Assembly (NCBI GenBank): GCA_003150615.1
Contig: QALN01000004.1
Coordinates: 1-64,000 of the forward strand
Reading direction: 5' to 3'
Source of the DNA: Flavobacteriales bacterium
GTDB taxonomy: Bacteria; Bacteroidota; Bacteroidia; Flavobacteriales; UBA1820
Length of the DNA stretch: 64,000 bases
The notes under the pieces: generated by a model
What the model was told of the DNA's origin: nothing
Databases searched by the model: none
What the model saw: only the letters and a program-made list of their open reading frames with translations
Program-made: the position numbers and the translations under genes
In this document: positions 1 through 9,669 of the stretch, one piece after another
How the letters are laid out: each line of letters opens with the position of its first letter
How positions within the stretch are numbered: position 1 is the stretch's first letter

Positions 1-400
<400 letters not shown>

Positions 401-507
401 GAAGAACAACAACAAAAATACGTTTCAGCCAGTCTGCTCTAGTAGTGTTATCTCCTTATCGCTCAATATGTCAATAAAATAACGCCTTAAGCGGCGGTAA
501 ACAGCTT

Positions 508-616
<109 letters not shown>

Positions 617-624
617 TTTTAGAT

Positions 625-664
625 AACGAGCCCCGTGAAGTCAATTTTTACGGGCTCGTTTTTT
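625..664 (+). terminator. rRNA operon terminator
   Basis: Inverted repeat AACGAGCCC / GGGCTCGTT directly after 5S, followed by a run of T. It probably ends the rRNA transcript before the tRNA-Thr gene. Confidence 0.8.
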
Positions 665-691
665 ATGGAACACACGTGAAAATCGTGCGCG

Positions 692-764
<73 letters not shown>

Positions 765-773
765 CGTATATCC

Positions 774-803
774 CCCCCCGTTACATATATTTGTAACGGG
801 GGG
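774..803 (+). terminator. Hairpin after tRNA-Thr, probable terminator
   Basis: Perfect 11-bp inverted repeat CCCCCCGTTAC / GTAACGGGGGG with an 8-nt loop, starting ten bases after the tRNA. There is no clean T-run behind it, so termination is inferred from position and stem strength. Confidence 0.5.
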
Positions 804-1015
804 TTAGTGTATATATGCTGCATGTGCGAGCAGAATATCCGGGTATTTGTTAAGTAAGAGAAAGTTTTGTGTGTCTATATGTATTGATATATAATTAGTT
901 CTTTGAATATCCGGATTATTATGCAGTTCACAAATCATGTATATGAATGATTTTAGTGTTATTAAATTACTCAATAACACATATACCTGTTCGCATTGAA
1001 AACATTTAACCAAAT

Positions 1016-1153
1016 ATGCCAAACGCTGTGACTAAAGATACCAGGACATTAGGCAGCAATCGTAGCCAGGAAGATGTTTTCGGTAACGACGGGAATATTG
1101 CGAAGGATTATTTCGATTGCAATATCAATAAGTTGGTTTTTACTAAATCATGA
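1016..1153 (+). CDS. Possible 45-residue small protein (weak candidate)
   Basis: This lies in the gap 804-1187, which otherwise holds AT-rich DNA and an 8-bp inverted repeat (956-963 / 973-980). An ATG frame of 45 codons (starting MPNAVTKDTR, ending KLVFTKS) stops one base before the strong hairpin at 1155-1190, a natural position for a short gene and its terminator. I recognise no domain, no signal peptide and no clear TAnnTTTG promoter element upstream. The frame could be chance, because the hairpin also serves the convergent minus-strand peptidase gene. Confidence 0.2.
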   Translation: MPNAVTKDTRTLGSNRSQEDVFGNDGNIAKDYFDCNINKLVFTKS

Positions 1154-1154
1154 T

Positions 1155-1190
1155 AAAAAAATCCCGGCATTAATGCCGGGATTTTTTTTA
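1155..1190 (-). terminator. Bidirectional terminator after C69 dipeptidase
   Basis: Inverted repeat ATCCCGGCAT / ATGCCGGGAT with A-run and T-run on either side, so it can act on both strands. It overlaps the stop codon of the minus-strand dipeptidase gene. Confidence 0.85.
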
Positions 1191-2855
1191 TTTGTTTTCT
1201 GGGCTTTTGAACCGTGTGCCGGTATCTTCTATTATTTTACGGCGCCATGTTTCGCTCCAGCCCGGAGTCTGCACTTTGCCTGGGCCTCCGTATTCGGATC
1301 GTATGAATTTGCCGTCCTTTTCAGGGTGTATTACTCCGTCGAAATATTTTACGAGCAGGAACGCTTCCAGTTTATCCCACTGAGCAACCATGTTTTGTGC
1401 GTTTTCTATGGAAAAATTGGTGACGAATTCGACCGCTTCTTCCGGAGAAGTCTTGTACAGTACTGATGCTGCAGCATCGATAGCCTGAACGGTACGTATG
1501 TGTTTATCTTCGAGTTCAGCCTGCCTTTTGCGTATATCCGGAGCCATGAAGCTGTATTTGGCGTATGCGGCCTGCGACACTCGGTTGAATTTCCAGAATG
1601 CGGCTGTAGGTGAATAAGTGTTGAAATCGCCGTTTCCTACTGCAAAACACTCGGCCACGCGCGTGCTCGATGTATAAACAGGCGTGTAGCATGTGAAATA
1701 CGTATCGTCCACGCCGAACCACAGAATGCCGCCTATTTCGTCCGGAAGCCATCCGCGGGATTGTGATACGAGTGAAAATGCCGTTTGCGGGGTGGATACC
1801 GGCCGTTCGCAGAAGTATTTTACGCTGTCGTATTCCCACTCCAGAGGGCGGGTCCCGTAAGGAGCATTGTACTGGCCGGCCATGACCGTTCCGCGCACGT
1901 CAAGCGGCGTATCTTCGTAATGGTCGCGCATGAGTTCCATGACATCCCTTACGCCGAGTTTTTCATCAGGTTTTATCCAAAGCGGCATGCGTTCTAGCGA
2001 AAGGTCGTACCCTTGGGCATATCGTTCGTATTTTTTCCCCAGTTCAGGGTCTATACGCCGGAAGATGGCCCAAACACGGGCTTCGCAAAAGCGTACTCCG
2101 CTAAAATCGAGCGGGGCGTAGGCTGCCGAGAAATCGAAATCTTTGTCCTTGCCTTTGAAATATCCCCTTTCACGGGCGAAAGAGACAACATCCGGGCTGT
2201 ACAGGCAGTTCTGGGGATCGTTCTGAGGAAAAGTAGTTATACGGGCCTGGTTGGCGTGTGCCGATACGTAACCGTCCGGTATGCGACGCGCCACCCATAC
2301 GGCTCCTTTGCCGTATTCTCCTTTTCCTATCAGTTCCAGTATCCATACTTCGTCTTTGTCGGCTATGGAAAAAGATTCTCCCGAAGAACAATACCCGTGT
2401 TCGTTTACCAGTGCTGTCATCACTCCGATGGCCTCACGCGCTGTTTTGGCTCTTTGCAGTGTTATGTATATCAGACTTCCGTAGTCCATTATTCCGTTTG
2501 GTTTGCCCAGTTCGGCGCGGCCGCCGAATGTGGTTTCGGTTATGGCCAGCTGGTGTTCGTTCATGTTGCCTATTACGTTGTACGTGCGGCGGACCTGAGG
2601 TATGCGTCCCAGAAAATGTCCCGGAACGTCCCATTCGTAAACGTCGAGCATTGCGCCTTCGGGATACTCGGCTGCGGGGTAGTGGTACAGTTCGCCGAAA
2701 AGCTGGTACGAGTCGGCCGAATATGTCAGCATTGTCGAGCCGTCCTTAGAGGCTCCTTTTGTCACCAGTATGTTGGTGCAGGCCGTGGAAACGACGTACG
2801 ATGCCGACAGTGCGAGTGTTGTGAAAATGATTTTCCTTAAGGAATTTACGTTCAT
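1188..2855 (-). CDS. Secreted C69-family dipeptidase
   Basis: The 555-residue product resembles the C69 (PepD/U34) dipeptidases, N-terminal-nucleophile hydrolases that cleave short peptides. A signal peptide (about residues 1-25, basic start then a hydrophobic core) is followed at once by Cys26 in ACTNILVTKGASKDGS. This is the expected mature N-terminus and nucleophile of the family. The ANQARI and NEHGYCSSGESF regions also fit. The residues before Cys26 (V-S-T-A) do not form a classical lipobox, so I read the Cys as catalytic rather than lipidated. Export to the periplasm or surface is inferred. The gene lies 103 nt downstream of aroB in the same direction and ends in a strong hairpin. The substrate is unknown. 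Confidence 0.9.
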   Translation of the reverse strand: MNVNSLRKIIFTTLALSASYVVSTACTNILVTKGASKDGSTMLTYSADSYQLFGELYHYPAAEYPEGAMLDVYEWDVPGHFLGRIPQVRRTYNVIGNMNEHQLAITETTFGGRAELGKPNGIMDYGSLIYITLQRAKTAREAIGVMTALVNEHGYCSSGESFSIADKDEVWILELIGKGEYGKGAVWVARRIPDGYVSAHANQARITTFPQNDPQNCLYSPDVVSFARERGYFKGKDKDFDFSAAYAPLDFSGVRFCEARVWAIFRRIDPELGKKYERYAQGYDLSLERMPLWIKPDEKLGVRDVMELMRDHYEDTPLDVRGTVMAGQYNAPYGTRPLEWEYDSVKYFCERPVSTPQTAFSLVSQSRGWLPDEIGGILWFGVDDTYFTCYTPVYTSSTRVAECFAVGNGDFNTYSPTAAFWKFNRVSQAAYAKYSFMAPDIRKRQAELEDKHIRTVQAIDAAASVLYKTSPEEAVEFVTNFSIENAQNMVAQWDKLEAFLLVKYFDGVIHPEKDGKFIRSEYGGPGKVQTPGWSETWRRKIIEDTGTRFKSPENK

Positions 2856-2958
2856 GTGCGGTAATATGTGATTTAAATATGTGTTATTATCTGTATCGTT
2901 CGGTTGTGCCGTGTTTCAGGTTCGGAAGGAGTTTGTACGGACAAGGTCAAAGGTAGTT

Positions 2959-4029
2959 TTATTTGCCGTAAAAACGTACGGCTTCCGATATTTCCTCTTC
3001 AGGTACGTAATTGTCGATTGTCGAGCGGCCTATATCTTCGAGCAACGTGAAATTGATTCCGCGTGCGGTGTTTTTCTTGTCGTGGCGCATTATGGATATT
3101 ATATGCGGAATGTCTTCCGTCGATATGTTCACGTCGTTGCCGTATAGTCCTTTTACGTATTCTTTGAATTTTGCGGGGAAACTTCCGTCCAATCCTTTTA
3201 ATTTTGAAGAAAGCCACGTTTCGCATACCATGCCTATGGCCACCGCATGGCCGTGGCTTATGGGATTTTCGCTTCCCATAAGGAACGTTTCTACGGCATG
3301 GCCTATGGTGTGACCGAAATTGAGCGTTTTGCGGAGCCCTTTTTCCGTAGGGTCTTCCAGGACTACGTCGTATTTTATTTTGACCGAATCGTATACAAGG
3401 CGTCCCGTGTCCTGAAGGGAAAAATCGGCACGCGAGGATAATTCCTCCCAATGCCTCCTGTCGCGTATAAGGCCGTGTTTTATCATCTCTGCAAAACCGG
3501 ACAGCACTTCCTTTTGCGGCAGCGACTGTATGAACAATGGATTTACCACTACCATACGCGGCAGAGAAAACAGCCCTACTATGTTTTTCAACCCGCCGAG
3601 ATCGACGCCTGTTTTACCGCCTACCGAAGCGTCCACCTGCGATAGGAGCGTCGTCGGGACATTTATGAAATCTATTCCGCGCATGTAGCACGAGGCCGTA
3701 AAACCTCCCATATCGCATACCACGCCGCCTCCAAGGTTTATCATCAGCGTGCGGCGGTCGGCGTGCATGTCCGAAAGGGCTTCCCACAGGCTCCGGCACG
3801 TATCGAGGTTTTTGTTCTCTTCGCCCGGTTCCACTTCTATTATCTCGTAATCCGTGAGCGCCGGCAGGTTTTCGGCCATAAGAGGCAGACAATATTCGTG
3901 CGAGTTGGTATCGCACAGTATTACCGTTTTCGATATGCGTGCGGCGTTTTCCGACAGATAGCCGTCGAGTTCGGCAAACGATCCGCCGCCGAACACGACT
4001 TTGCAGCCGTCTATTTCAAGGGGTGTCAT
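2959..4029 (-). CDS. aroB: 3-dehydroquinate synthase
   Basis: This cytoplasmic enzyme converts DAHP to 3-dehydroquinate in the second step of the shikimate pathway, using NAD+ and a divalent metal. The 356-residue length is normal. Visible signatures are the glycine-rich NAD-binding stretch LGGGVVCDMGGF (about 99-110), the substrate region VPTTLLSQVDASVGGKTGV (124-142), GFAEMIKHG with the metal-ligand Glu181, NFGHTIGHAVE (237-247) and the metal-ligand His in SHGHAVAIG (258-266). No other aro gene is nearby. A TAAATTTA element about 20 nt upstream of the start may be its promoter -7 box. Confidence 0.97.
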   Translation of the reverse strand: MTPLEIDGCKVVFGGGSFAELDGYLSENAARISKTVILCDTNSHEYCLPLMAENLPALTDYEIIEVEPGEENKNLDTCRSLWEALSDMHADRRTLMINLGGGVVCDMGGFTASCYMRGIDFINVPTTLLSQVDASVGGKTGVDLGGLKNIVGLFSLPRMVVVNPLFIQSLPQKEVLSGFAEMIKHGLIRDRRHWEELSSRADFSLQDTGRLVYDSVKIKYDVVLEDPTEKGLRKTLNFGHTIGHAVETFLMGSENPISHGHAVAIGMVCETWLSSKLKGLDGSFPAKFKEYVKGLYGNDVNISTEDIPHIISIMRHDKKNTARGINFTLLEDIGRSTIDNYVPEEEISEAVRFYGK

Positions 4030-4049
4030 AAAGGCTTTTTTTCCTTAGT

Positions 4050-4057
4050 TAAATTTA
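4050..4057 (-). promoter_or_regulatory. Putative aroB -7 element
   Basis: TAAATTTA on the minus strand, one base off the Bacteroidota -7 consensus TAnnTTTG, 20 nt before the aroB start. No clear -33 TTG was found. Confidence 0.35.
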
Positions 4058-4111
4058 TTTTAAAACGTATGAAAGCATTTTTTTTATGCCTGCCGTTTCA
4101 GTGCAAAAGTA

Positions 4112-4119
4112 TAAATTTG
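4112..4119 (+). promoter_or_regulatory. Putative rarA -7 element
   Basis: TAAATTTG matches the Bacteroidota -7 consensus TAnnTTTG exactly and lies 32 nt before the rarA ATG. The -33 half is weak. Confidence 0.55.
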
Positions 4120-4151
4120 TAGAGTAATAGAAAGCCTTTTTTACCAATCTT

Positions 4152-5438
4152 ATGGACATAACTACCCCCCTTGCCGAGAGAATGCGCCCCGAAACGTTCG
4201 ACGATTACGTGGCCCAGACCAAAATAGTAGGCAAGGGAACTCCGCTCCGCAGGGTGATCGAGTCCGGATATCTCCCGTCGATGATATTCTGGGGACCTCC
4301 CGGAAGCGGGAAAACCACCCTTGCGTACATCCTTGCAAAAGAAACGAAACGTCCGTTCTACAGCATATCGGCCATAAATGCGGGAGTGAAAGACGTGCGC
4401 GAGGTGATAGCCCGCGCTTCGGAAGGGGACGATCTTTTCAGCGGAGGCGGCCAGCCGATACTGTTCATAGACGAAATACACCGTTTTTCAAAATCGCAGC
4501 AGGATTCGTTGCTTTCGGCCGTGGAGCGCGGGCAGATAACGCTCGTGGGCGCCACTACCGAAAACCCCAGTTTTGAAGTCATACCAGCATTGCTTTCGCG
4601 CTGTCAGGTGTATGTGCTCGAATCGCATACCAAGGACGACCTTATAGCCATTCTCCGCCGTGCGGCGGAAAAAGACGAATATCTTAAAAGCCGCAAGGTC
4701 ACTTTCAGGGAATACGACGCACTTATCCGCATTTCAGGCGGCGATGCGCGCAAACTGCTCAATACGCTGGAACTGGTGGTCAGTTCCGAAAAAGGCGGTA
4801 AAGTGACGGTGACCAACGAACTTGTCGCCCAAAAAGTACAGCAAAACCCTGCTCGCTACGACAAGACAGGCGAACAACATTACGATATAATATCCGCTTT
4901 TATAAAGTCCATACGAGGTAGCGACCCTAATGCCGCCGTTTATTGGCTTGCGCGTATGATAGCAGGAGGCGAAGACCTGAAGTTCATAGCCCGCCGCCTT
5001 GTCATCCTCGCCAGCGAGGACATCGGCAATGCCAATCCCACGGCTCTCATACTGGCAAACAACACGTTCCAGGCCGTGAGCGTTGTCGGTTATCCCGAAA
5101 GCCGTATAATACTGTCGCAGTGCGTGACATACCTGGCCAGCTCGCCTAAGAGCAACGCGTCGTACATGGCTATAAACAATGCTCTGAGTGAAGTGGAGCG
5201 CTCAGGCGATTTGTCCGTGCCGCTTCATCTGCGAAATGCGCCTACCAAACTGATGAAGGAACTCAATTACGGCGCCGATTACGTGTATCCTCACGATATG
5301 CCCGGTAATTTCTCCCCGCAGGAGTATATGCCCGATGCGTTGCGTGGTAAAAAATTCTATTCTCCGGGAGAAAACGACCGTGAAAGTGCTCTGGCGCGTT
5401 ATCTCAGGGGCAAGTGGGGCGACAAATACGGATATTGA
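4152..5438 (+). CDS. rarA: Replication-associated recombination protein A (AAA+ ATPase)
   Basis: RarA/MgsA is a clamp-loader-like AAA+ ATPase that acts at stalled replication forks and on single-stranded DNA ends. The 428-residue length matches the family. Walker A is GPPGSGKTT (48-56), Walker B ILFIDEIHRF (103-112) and sensor 1 GATTENPSF (133-141), with the presumed arginine finger in LLSRC near 150. The C-terminal half carries the RarA tetramerisation signature (LASEDIGNANPTAL and a later HLRNAPTKLMK segment). The ATG at 4152 follows a consensus -7 box by about 30 nt. It is transcribed away from aroB and shows no operon partner. Confidence 0.96.
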   Translation: MDITTPLAERMRPETFDDYVAQTKIVGKGTPLRRVIESGYLPSMIFWGPPGSGKTTLAYILAKETKRPFYSISAINAGVKDVREVIARASEGDDLFSGGGQPILFIDEIHRFSKSQQDSLLSAVERGQITLVGATTENPSFEVIPALLSRCQVYVLESHTKDDLIAILRRAAEKDEYLKSRKVTFREYDALIRISGGDARKLLNTLELVVSSEKGGKVTVTNELVAQKVQQNPARYDKTGEQHYDIISAFIKSIRGSDPNAAVYWLARMIAGGEDLKFIARRLVILASEDIGNANPTALILANNTFQAVSVVGYPESRIILSQCVTYLASSPKSNASYMAINNALSEVERSGDLSVPLHLRNAPTKLMKELNYGADYVYPHDMPGNFSPQEYMPDALRGKKFYSPGENDRESALARYLRGKWGDKYGY

Positions 5439-5581
5439 CGCCGGTAGGTCCGGTGGCCGGGAAACCATCGCCGGACAGAAATAAACGGCAAACGTGCTAT
5501 ACCGGCAGCGAAACGGAATATGAGTTTTTAAACGATAGAATATTATAACTGAATAACCTTTAAATCTATAAATTGTACATT

Positions 5582-6223
5582 ATGAAATTTTACAACGTGC
5601 ATACCCACGTGGCCAAAAATACGCCGGATGAAATAAGGAATGTCATATTCGGTTGGGACGACCCGGTGTCCAAAGGGTATTACTGTGTCGGAGCCCATCC
5701 GTTGTTTTACGAATGGACCAAGGATTTTTACTCCAAATTACTCAAAATGTGTACTCCGAAGGCAGCTGTAGCCGTGGGAGAGTGCGGATTCGACAAGCGC
5801 AGCCCTATGCCTTTTTCCGAGCAAACGGAACTGTTCATGACCCATGTGCATGTATCCGAAGAATTGAGAAAACCGCTTATGATACATTGTGTGGGCTTTT
5901 TTAACGAACTGGTCAGGATAAAGAAAGATTCATCCCCTTCGCAGCCGTGGATAATACACGGTTTCAGGAAAAACCCCGAACTGGCCGCCGGCCTTGTCTC
6001 CCAGGGATTTTACTTTTCTATCGGAAAGGAAGGCGTACGCCGCCAGGGACTTCTCGAAACCATACCGCTGGACAAACTTTTCTTGGAAACGGACGAAGAT
6101 ACGGAACTGACCATCGAGGAGACATACCGTGAAGCGGCTTCTACGATAGGTATCGACGTAGAGCTTTTGGCCGAAAGGGTGGAGGCCAATTTCTCGCGCG
6201 TGTTCCTGGGTGAACAAAAATAA
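5582..6223 (+). CDS. TatD-family metal-dependent hydrolase
   Basis: The predicted product is a 213-residue TIM-barrel hydrolase of the TatD deoxyribonuclease family. Metal-binding positions are visible in order: HTH (His7, His9), Glu67 in AVGECGFD, His102 in PLMIHCVG, His126 in WIIHGFR and Asp171 in LFLETDED. It is shorter than typical TatD proteins (about 260 residues), as if trimmed between the first metal motifs. The ATG at 5582 is preferred over an upstream TTG at 5573. The upstream region 5439-5581 carries no promoter I can define. The substrate cannot be told from sequence: DNA/RNA ends or another phosphoester. Confidence 0.9.
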   Translation: MKFYNVHTHVAKNTPDEIRNVIFGWDDPVSKGYYCVGAHPLFYEWTKDFYSKLLKMCTPKAAVAVGECGFDKRSPMPFSEQTELFMTHVHVSEELRKPLMIHCVGFFNELVRIKKDSSPSQPWIIHGFRKNPELAAGLVSQGFYFSIGKEGVRRQGLLETIPLDKLFLETDEDTELTIEETYREAASTIGIDVELLAERVEANFSRVFLGEQK

Positions 6224-6544
6224 AAGGTTCTCCGTACAATACCGGGCGGCCTATGAATGGGGCTTCCCATGCTTTCTGACCGGTAGCGCCCCGTAGTATT
6301 GTATTTTTCAACAGTTATGTTATATAAGCAACGAGCTGCATATTGCATATTTAAGTTGACCTATTAAAAGCCTTGTGCCCGGCATACGTCGTCCGATGCC
6401 TGACACAGTCTGCTTATTTCTCTCCCGCCTGGACCACCATGCCGGACGAAAGAAAGTGTGATAAAAACTTATAGGTATGTCCTTAAGTATATAATTCTTA
6501 TATATTATTTGTTGTTTACGGTTTTTTAGGGAGCATTAAATCCA
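6224..6544. other. Intergenic region, no gene seen
   Basis: About 320 bases between the TatD-like gene and the S9 peptidase gene. The right half is AT-rich, as expected near a promoter. I see no RNA gene, strong hairpin or credible small ORF here. Confidence 0.6.
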
Positions 6545-6552
6545 TATTTTTG
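6545..6552 (+). promoter_or_regulatory. S9 peptidase -7 element
   Basis: TATTTTTG fits TAnnTTTG exactly. It overlaps a possible upstream TTG start at 6550, so translation must begin further on. This supports the ATG at 6595. Confidence 0.6.
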
Positions 6553-6594
6553 CAAAATTATTATCAATTATACATAAATTATAAACAGGATATT

Positions 6595-9504
6595 ATGAGT
6601 ATTTTCAAATATGCGTCCGGGGCAGTATTGTTCCTGGCCATGTGCCAAGTGGCTTTCGCTCAGCAGAAACGCCCTATGGAGCATACGGATTACGCCGGTT
6701 GGAAAAATATAACGCCTTACGGGCTGACACGCGACGGAAGCAGGGTAGGGTACGGGATTACCCCGCAGAGAGGTGACGGCGTGTTTTATTTTTCGCGCAC
6801 CGACGGCACGGAAAAAGATTCGCTCCAGCGAGCTACGATGGCGCAGTTCGGAGCCTCAGGCGGGTATATAGCGGCTATGGTCAAAGCTCCGTTCGAAGTC
6901 ACGCGCAAGATGAAAATAGATAAGAAAAAACCTGACGACATGCCCAAGGACACGCTCGTTATAAAGGTATTCGGCCAGGACAGCCTGCGCAGGTACGCAC
7001 CTGTCGTTTCGTATAAAAAAGGCAGGGAGTCCGACTGGTTGGCATTTACATGGGACAAAGTAAAGCCCGCTCCGGTAAAGGACACATCGGCCAAAAAAGA
7101 TACGCTTAAGTCTAAAGAAGCAGTTGCCGCAGCCGTGAAAAATGAGCAGGAGCCTGCGCAAGCGGTAAAAACAGCCGAAGCTGTAAAGGACAGCGTGAAA
7201 AAGAAACCTGTGGAAAAGAAATCCGACGGTAAAAAATTGACTATCGCCAATCCGCTTACCGGACGCACTCTCGATTATGAACACGTTGTCGAATACGCCG
7301 TGTCGGACAAAAGCGACGTCATGGCATTCGTGGTAACGGAGAAAGACTCCGTGGAGACGAGCCGCGTGTACCGTTTCGATCCTGCGGTCATGGATTCTGC
7401 AATGCAGGTGTTTTCCGCCAAGGGCAAGGCCGTGAAAATAGCATTGTCCGAAGACGGCCGCAACATGGCGTTCCTGCATTCTCAGGATACGGCTAAAGTG
7501 AAAATATACGACCTGTACCTGCTTTCCGGAAAGGACAAGCAGGCCGTGAACATGGAACGCATTTACGGCCATTTACTGACAGACTCATCGACCGTGGTTA
7601 GCGAATACTTCGCCCCGTCGTTTTCACGAAGCGGAAACAGGTTGTATTTCGGCGTAGGCGCGCGTCCTGAAAAAGAAACCAAGGATACGTTGCTTGCCGA
7701 GGAAAAAGCCCGTTTCGACCTCTGGTCGTGGACCGATGACGCGCTTCAGCCTCAGCAGCTTATAGAAGCCACACGTGAGAAAACCCGTTCGTACCGTTGT
7801 GTCTATACAATTGGCGACAAAAAGGCAGTACGCCTTGCCGATGAGAATATACGCACGGTTTCGGTCGGCAATTTCGGCGATGCGGCTACGGCCCTCGGTT
7901 TCGATGACAGCCGTTACCGGCTTGAAAATTCGTTCGGGTATTCTCCGTGTGCTGACGTTTACCTGATAGACGTTCGCACGGGAGCCCGTACGCTCATGGC
8001 CGAGAAGACCAAAAACTCGCCCTCGCTTTCCCCGGCCGGGAAATACATGTATTACTTCGATTCGTCCGACAGCTCGTACTACGCTATGGATGTGGCCAAA
8101 AAACATCTGGTCAATATGACCTCGGCACTCGACAGCATCGCTTTTTACAACGAAGATATGGACATGCCTATGGATGCTTATCCTTACGGCTGGGCCGGAT
8201 GGTCCGAAGGTGACAAGGTTTTCTACGTATACGACAAATACGATATATGGGCTCTCGATCCTTCGGGCAAGGCTGATCCGGTCAACGTTACCGCCACAGG
8301 ACGCAGAGACGGCATTTCCCTGCGCAACGTCACTCTCGATGCCGATAAGCGTTTCTTTTCCATCGGCGACACGCTCCTGCTCCAGGCTTTCGACAACAAG
8401 ACAAAGGATAACGGTTTTTACAGCCTTGTGCTTGGAAATGGATCGCCTGCCTCGCGCATAACTATGGACAAAAAGATGTACACCACGCCCGTAAAAGCCA
8501 AAAAAGCGCAAAGCTATCTTTTCCGTAAAGGAGATTTCAATCATTTTCCGGAATTGTATTCCACCGAAAACATGGATTTTGCCGGCGGAAAATGCCTTAC
8601 GCATGCCAATCCCCAAATGGACAGCATACTATGGGGTACGGCCGAACTTGTACGGTGGAATGCTCTGGACGGGCAGCAGCTGGAAGGGATATTGTACAAA
8701 CCGGAAAACTTCGATCCTTCGAAAAAATACCCTATGATAGTTTATTTTTACGAAAGATATTCCTCCGACCTATATAGGTTCTATACGCCGGCGCCGAGCT
8801 ATTCGACTGTCAATTTCCCATATTTCGTGAGCAACGGTTATCTGGTGTTCGTTCCCGATATCACGTACAAGGCCGGCTATCCGGGACGCTGTGCCGAGAA
8901 CGCGATAATCAGCGGCACCCTGGCTATGATAGACAAAGGCTTTGTCGATCCTAAGGCGATAGGTATACAGGGGCAGAGCTGGGGCGGATACCAGACGGCT
9001 TACCTGATTACCCAGACCGATTTGTTCGCTGCAGCGGGCGCCGGCGCTCCGGTGTCGAACATGACTTCCGCATACGGCGGCGTGCGTTGGGAATCAGGCC
9101 GGAGCCGCGCTCCACAGTACGAGATAGGGCAGAGCCGGATAGGAGGTACTCTGTGGGAACGTCCGATGCAATATATCGAAAATTCGCCTCTGTTTTACGC
9201 TCCTAAGGTAAATACGCCTTTGTTTATCATGCACAACGATAACGACGGGGCTGTTCCATGGTATCAGGGTATCGAATATTTCTCGGCCTTGCGCCGTCTT
9301 GGAAAGCCCGTATGGATGATAAACTACAATGGCGATTCACATAACCTGCGCCCGTCTTCGTGGGGTAACCGTATGGACCTCAGTATGCGTCTTGGTCAGT
9401 TCTTCGGTCATTACCTCAAGGGCGAGCCTATGCCTCAATGGATGAAAGACGGTATTCCTGCCGTTAAGAAAGGCAAGACTATGGGTTATGACCCTGCGGA
9501 GTGA
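6595..9504 (+). CDS. Secreted S9-family (prolyl oligopeptidase-like) serine peptidase
   Basis: The 969-residue product has a signal peptide (MSIFKYASGAVLFLAM..AFA, about 1-22), a long beta-propeller-like region, and a C-terminal alpha/beta-hydrolase domain of the S9 prolyl oligopeptidase/acylaminoacyl-peptidase type. The catalytic triad is readable: Ser795 in GQSWGGY, Asp884 in HNDNDGAVPW and His916 in GDSHNLR. Residues about 155-215 are a Lys/Ala/Glu-rich low-complexity insert in the N-terminal half. It probably works in the periplasm on oligopeptides. The start at 6595 rests on the signal peptide and the -7 box at 6545-6552, which rules out the in-frame TTG at 6550. A 15-bp-stem hairpin follows the stop codon. 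Confidence 0.93.
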   Translation: MSIFKYASGAVLFLAMCQVAFAQQKRPMEHTDYAGWKNITPYGLTRDGSRVGYGITPQRGDGVFYFSRTDGTEKDSLQRATMAQFGASGGYIAAMVKAPFEVTRKMKIDKKKPDDMPKDTLVIKVFGQDSLRRYAPVVSYKKGRESDWLAFTWDKVKPAPVKDTSAKKDTLKSKEAVAAAVKNEQEPAQAVKTAEAVKDSVKKKPVEKKSDGKKLTIANPLTGRTLDYEHVVEYAVSDKSDVMAFVVTEKDSVETSRVYRFDPAVMDSAMQVFSAKGKAVKIALSEDGRNMAFLHSQDTAKVKIYDLYLLSGKDKQAVNMERIYGHLLTDSSTVVSEYFAPSFSRSGNRLYFGVGARPEKETKDTLLAEEKARFDLWSWTDDALQPQQLIEATREKTRSYRCVYTIGDKKAVRLADENIRTVSVGNFGDAATALGFDDSRYRLENSFGYSPCADVYLIDVRTGARTLMAEKTKNSPSLSPAGKYMYYFDSSDSSYYAMDVAKKHLVNMTSALDSIAFYNEDMDMPMDAYPYGWAGWSEGDKVFYVYDKYDIWALDPSGKADPVNVTATGRRDGISLRNVTLDADKRFFSIGDTLLLQAFDNKTKDNGFYSLVLGNGSPASRITMDKKMYTTPVKAKKAQSYLFRKGDFNHFPELYSTENMDFAGGKCLTHANPQMDSILWGTAELVRWNALDGQQLEGILYKPENFDPSKKYPMIVYFYERYSSDLYRFYTPAPSYSTVNFPYFVSNGYLVFVPDITYKAGYPGRCAENAIISGTLAMIDKGFVDPKAIGIQGQSWGGYQTAYLITQTDLFAAAGAGAPVSNMTSAYGGVRWESGRSRAPQYEIGQSRIGGTLWERPMQYIENSPLFYAPKVNTPLFIMHNDNDGAVPWYQGIEYFSALRRLGKPVWMINYNGDSHNLRPSSWGNRMDLSMRLGQFFGHYLKGEPMPQWMKDGIPAVKKGKTMGYDPAE

Positions 9505-9522
9505 TTACCGTATGGAACGATG

Positions 9523-9556
9523 CGGAGAAGGCGGCCCAAATGGGCCGCCTTCTCCG
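9523..9556 (+). terminator. Terminator after S9 peptidase gene
   Basis: Perfect 15-bp stem CGGAGAAGGCGGCCC / GGGCCGCCTTCTCCG with loop AAAT, 19 nt after the stop codon. The T-run behind it is poor (TATATTTATG). Confidence 0.8.
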
Positions 9557-9617
9557 TATATTTATGAGATGTTGGACGTTGTCCTGTCCTCAGGTAGCGC
9601 TTTCGGAAGAGCTCACA

Positions 9618-9650
9618 AAAAAAGCCGGAGGTTTATACCCCGGCTTTTTT
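9618..9650 (-). terminator. Terminator of the superoxide dismutase gene
   Basis: Stem AAAAAAGCCGG / CCGGCTTTTTT, with a T-run on the minus strand, 20 nt after the sod stop codon. It can also act on the plus strand. Confidence 0.85.
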
Positions 9651-9669
9651 GAGTTTATAATTTTTCGGT

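Noticed and set aside
804..1022. 72-codon minus-strand frame near the tRNA gene
   Set aside because: AT-rich, no domain, no promoter; composition unlike neighbouring genes.
2778..2855. Lipoprotein reading of the C69 dipeptidase N-terminus
   Set aside because: The residues before Cys26 (V-S-T-A) do not make a good lipobox, and Cys is the known family nucleophile.
6550..6594. TTG start extending the S9 peptidase by 15 residues
   Set aside because: It lies inside the -7 promoter box and would bury the signal peptide; ATG 6595 is better.
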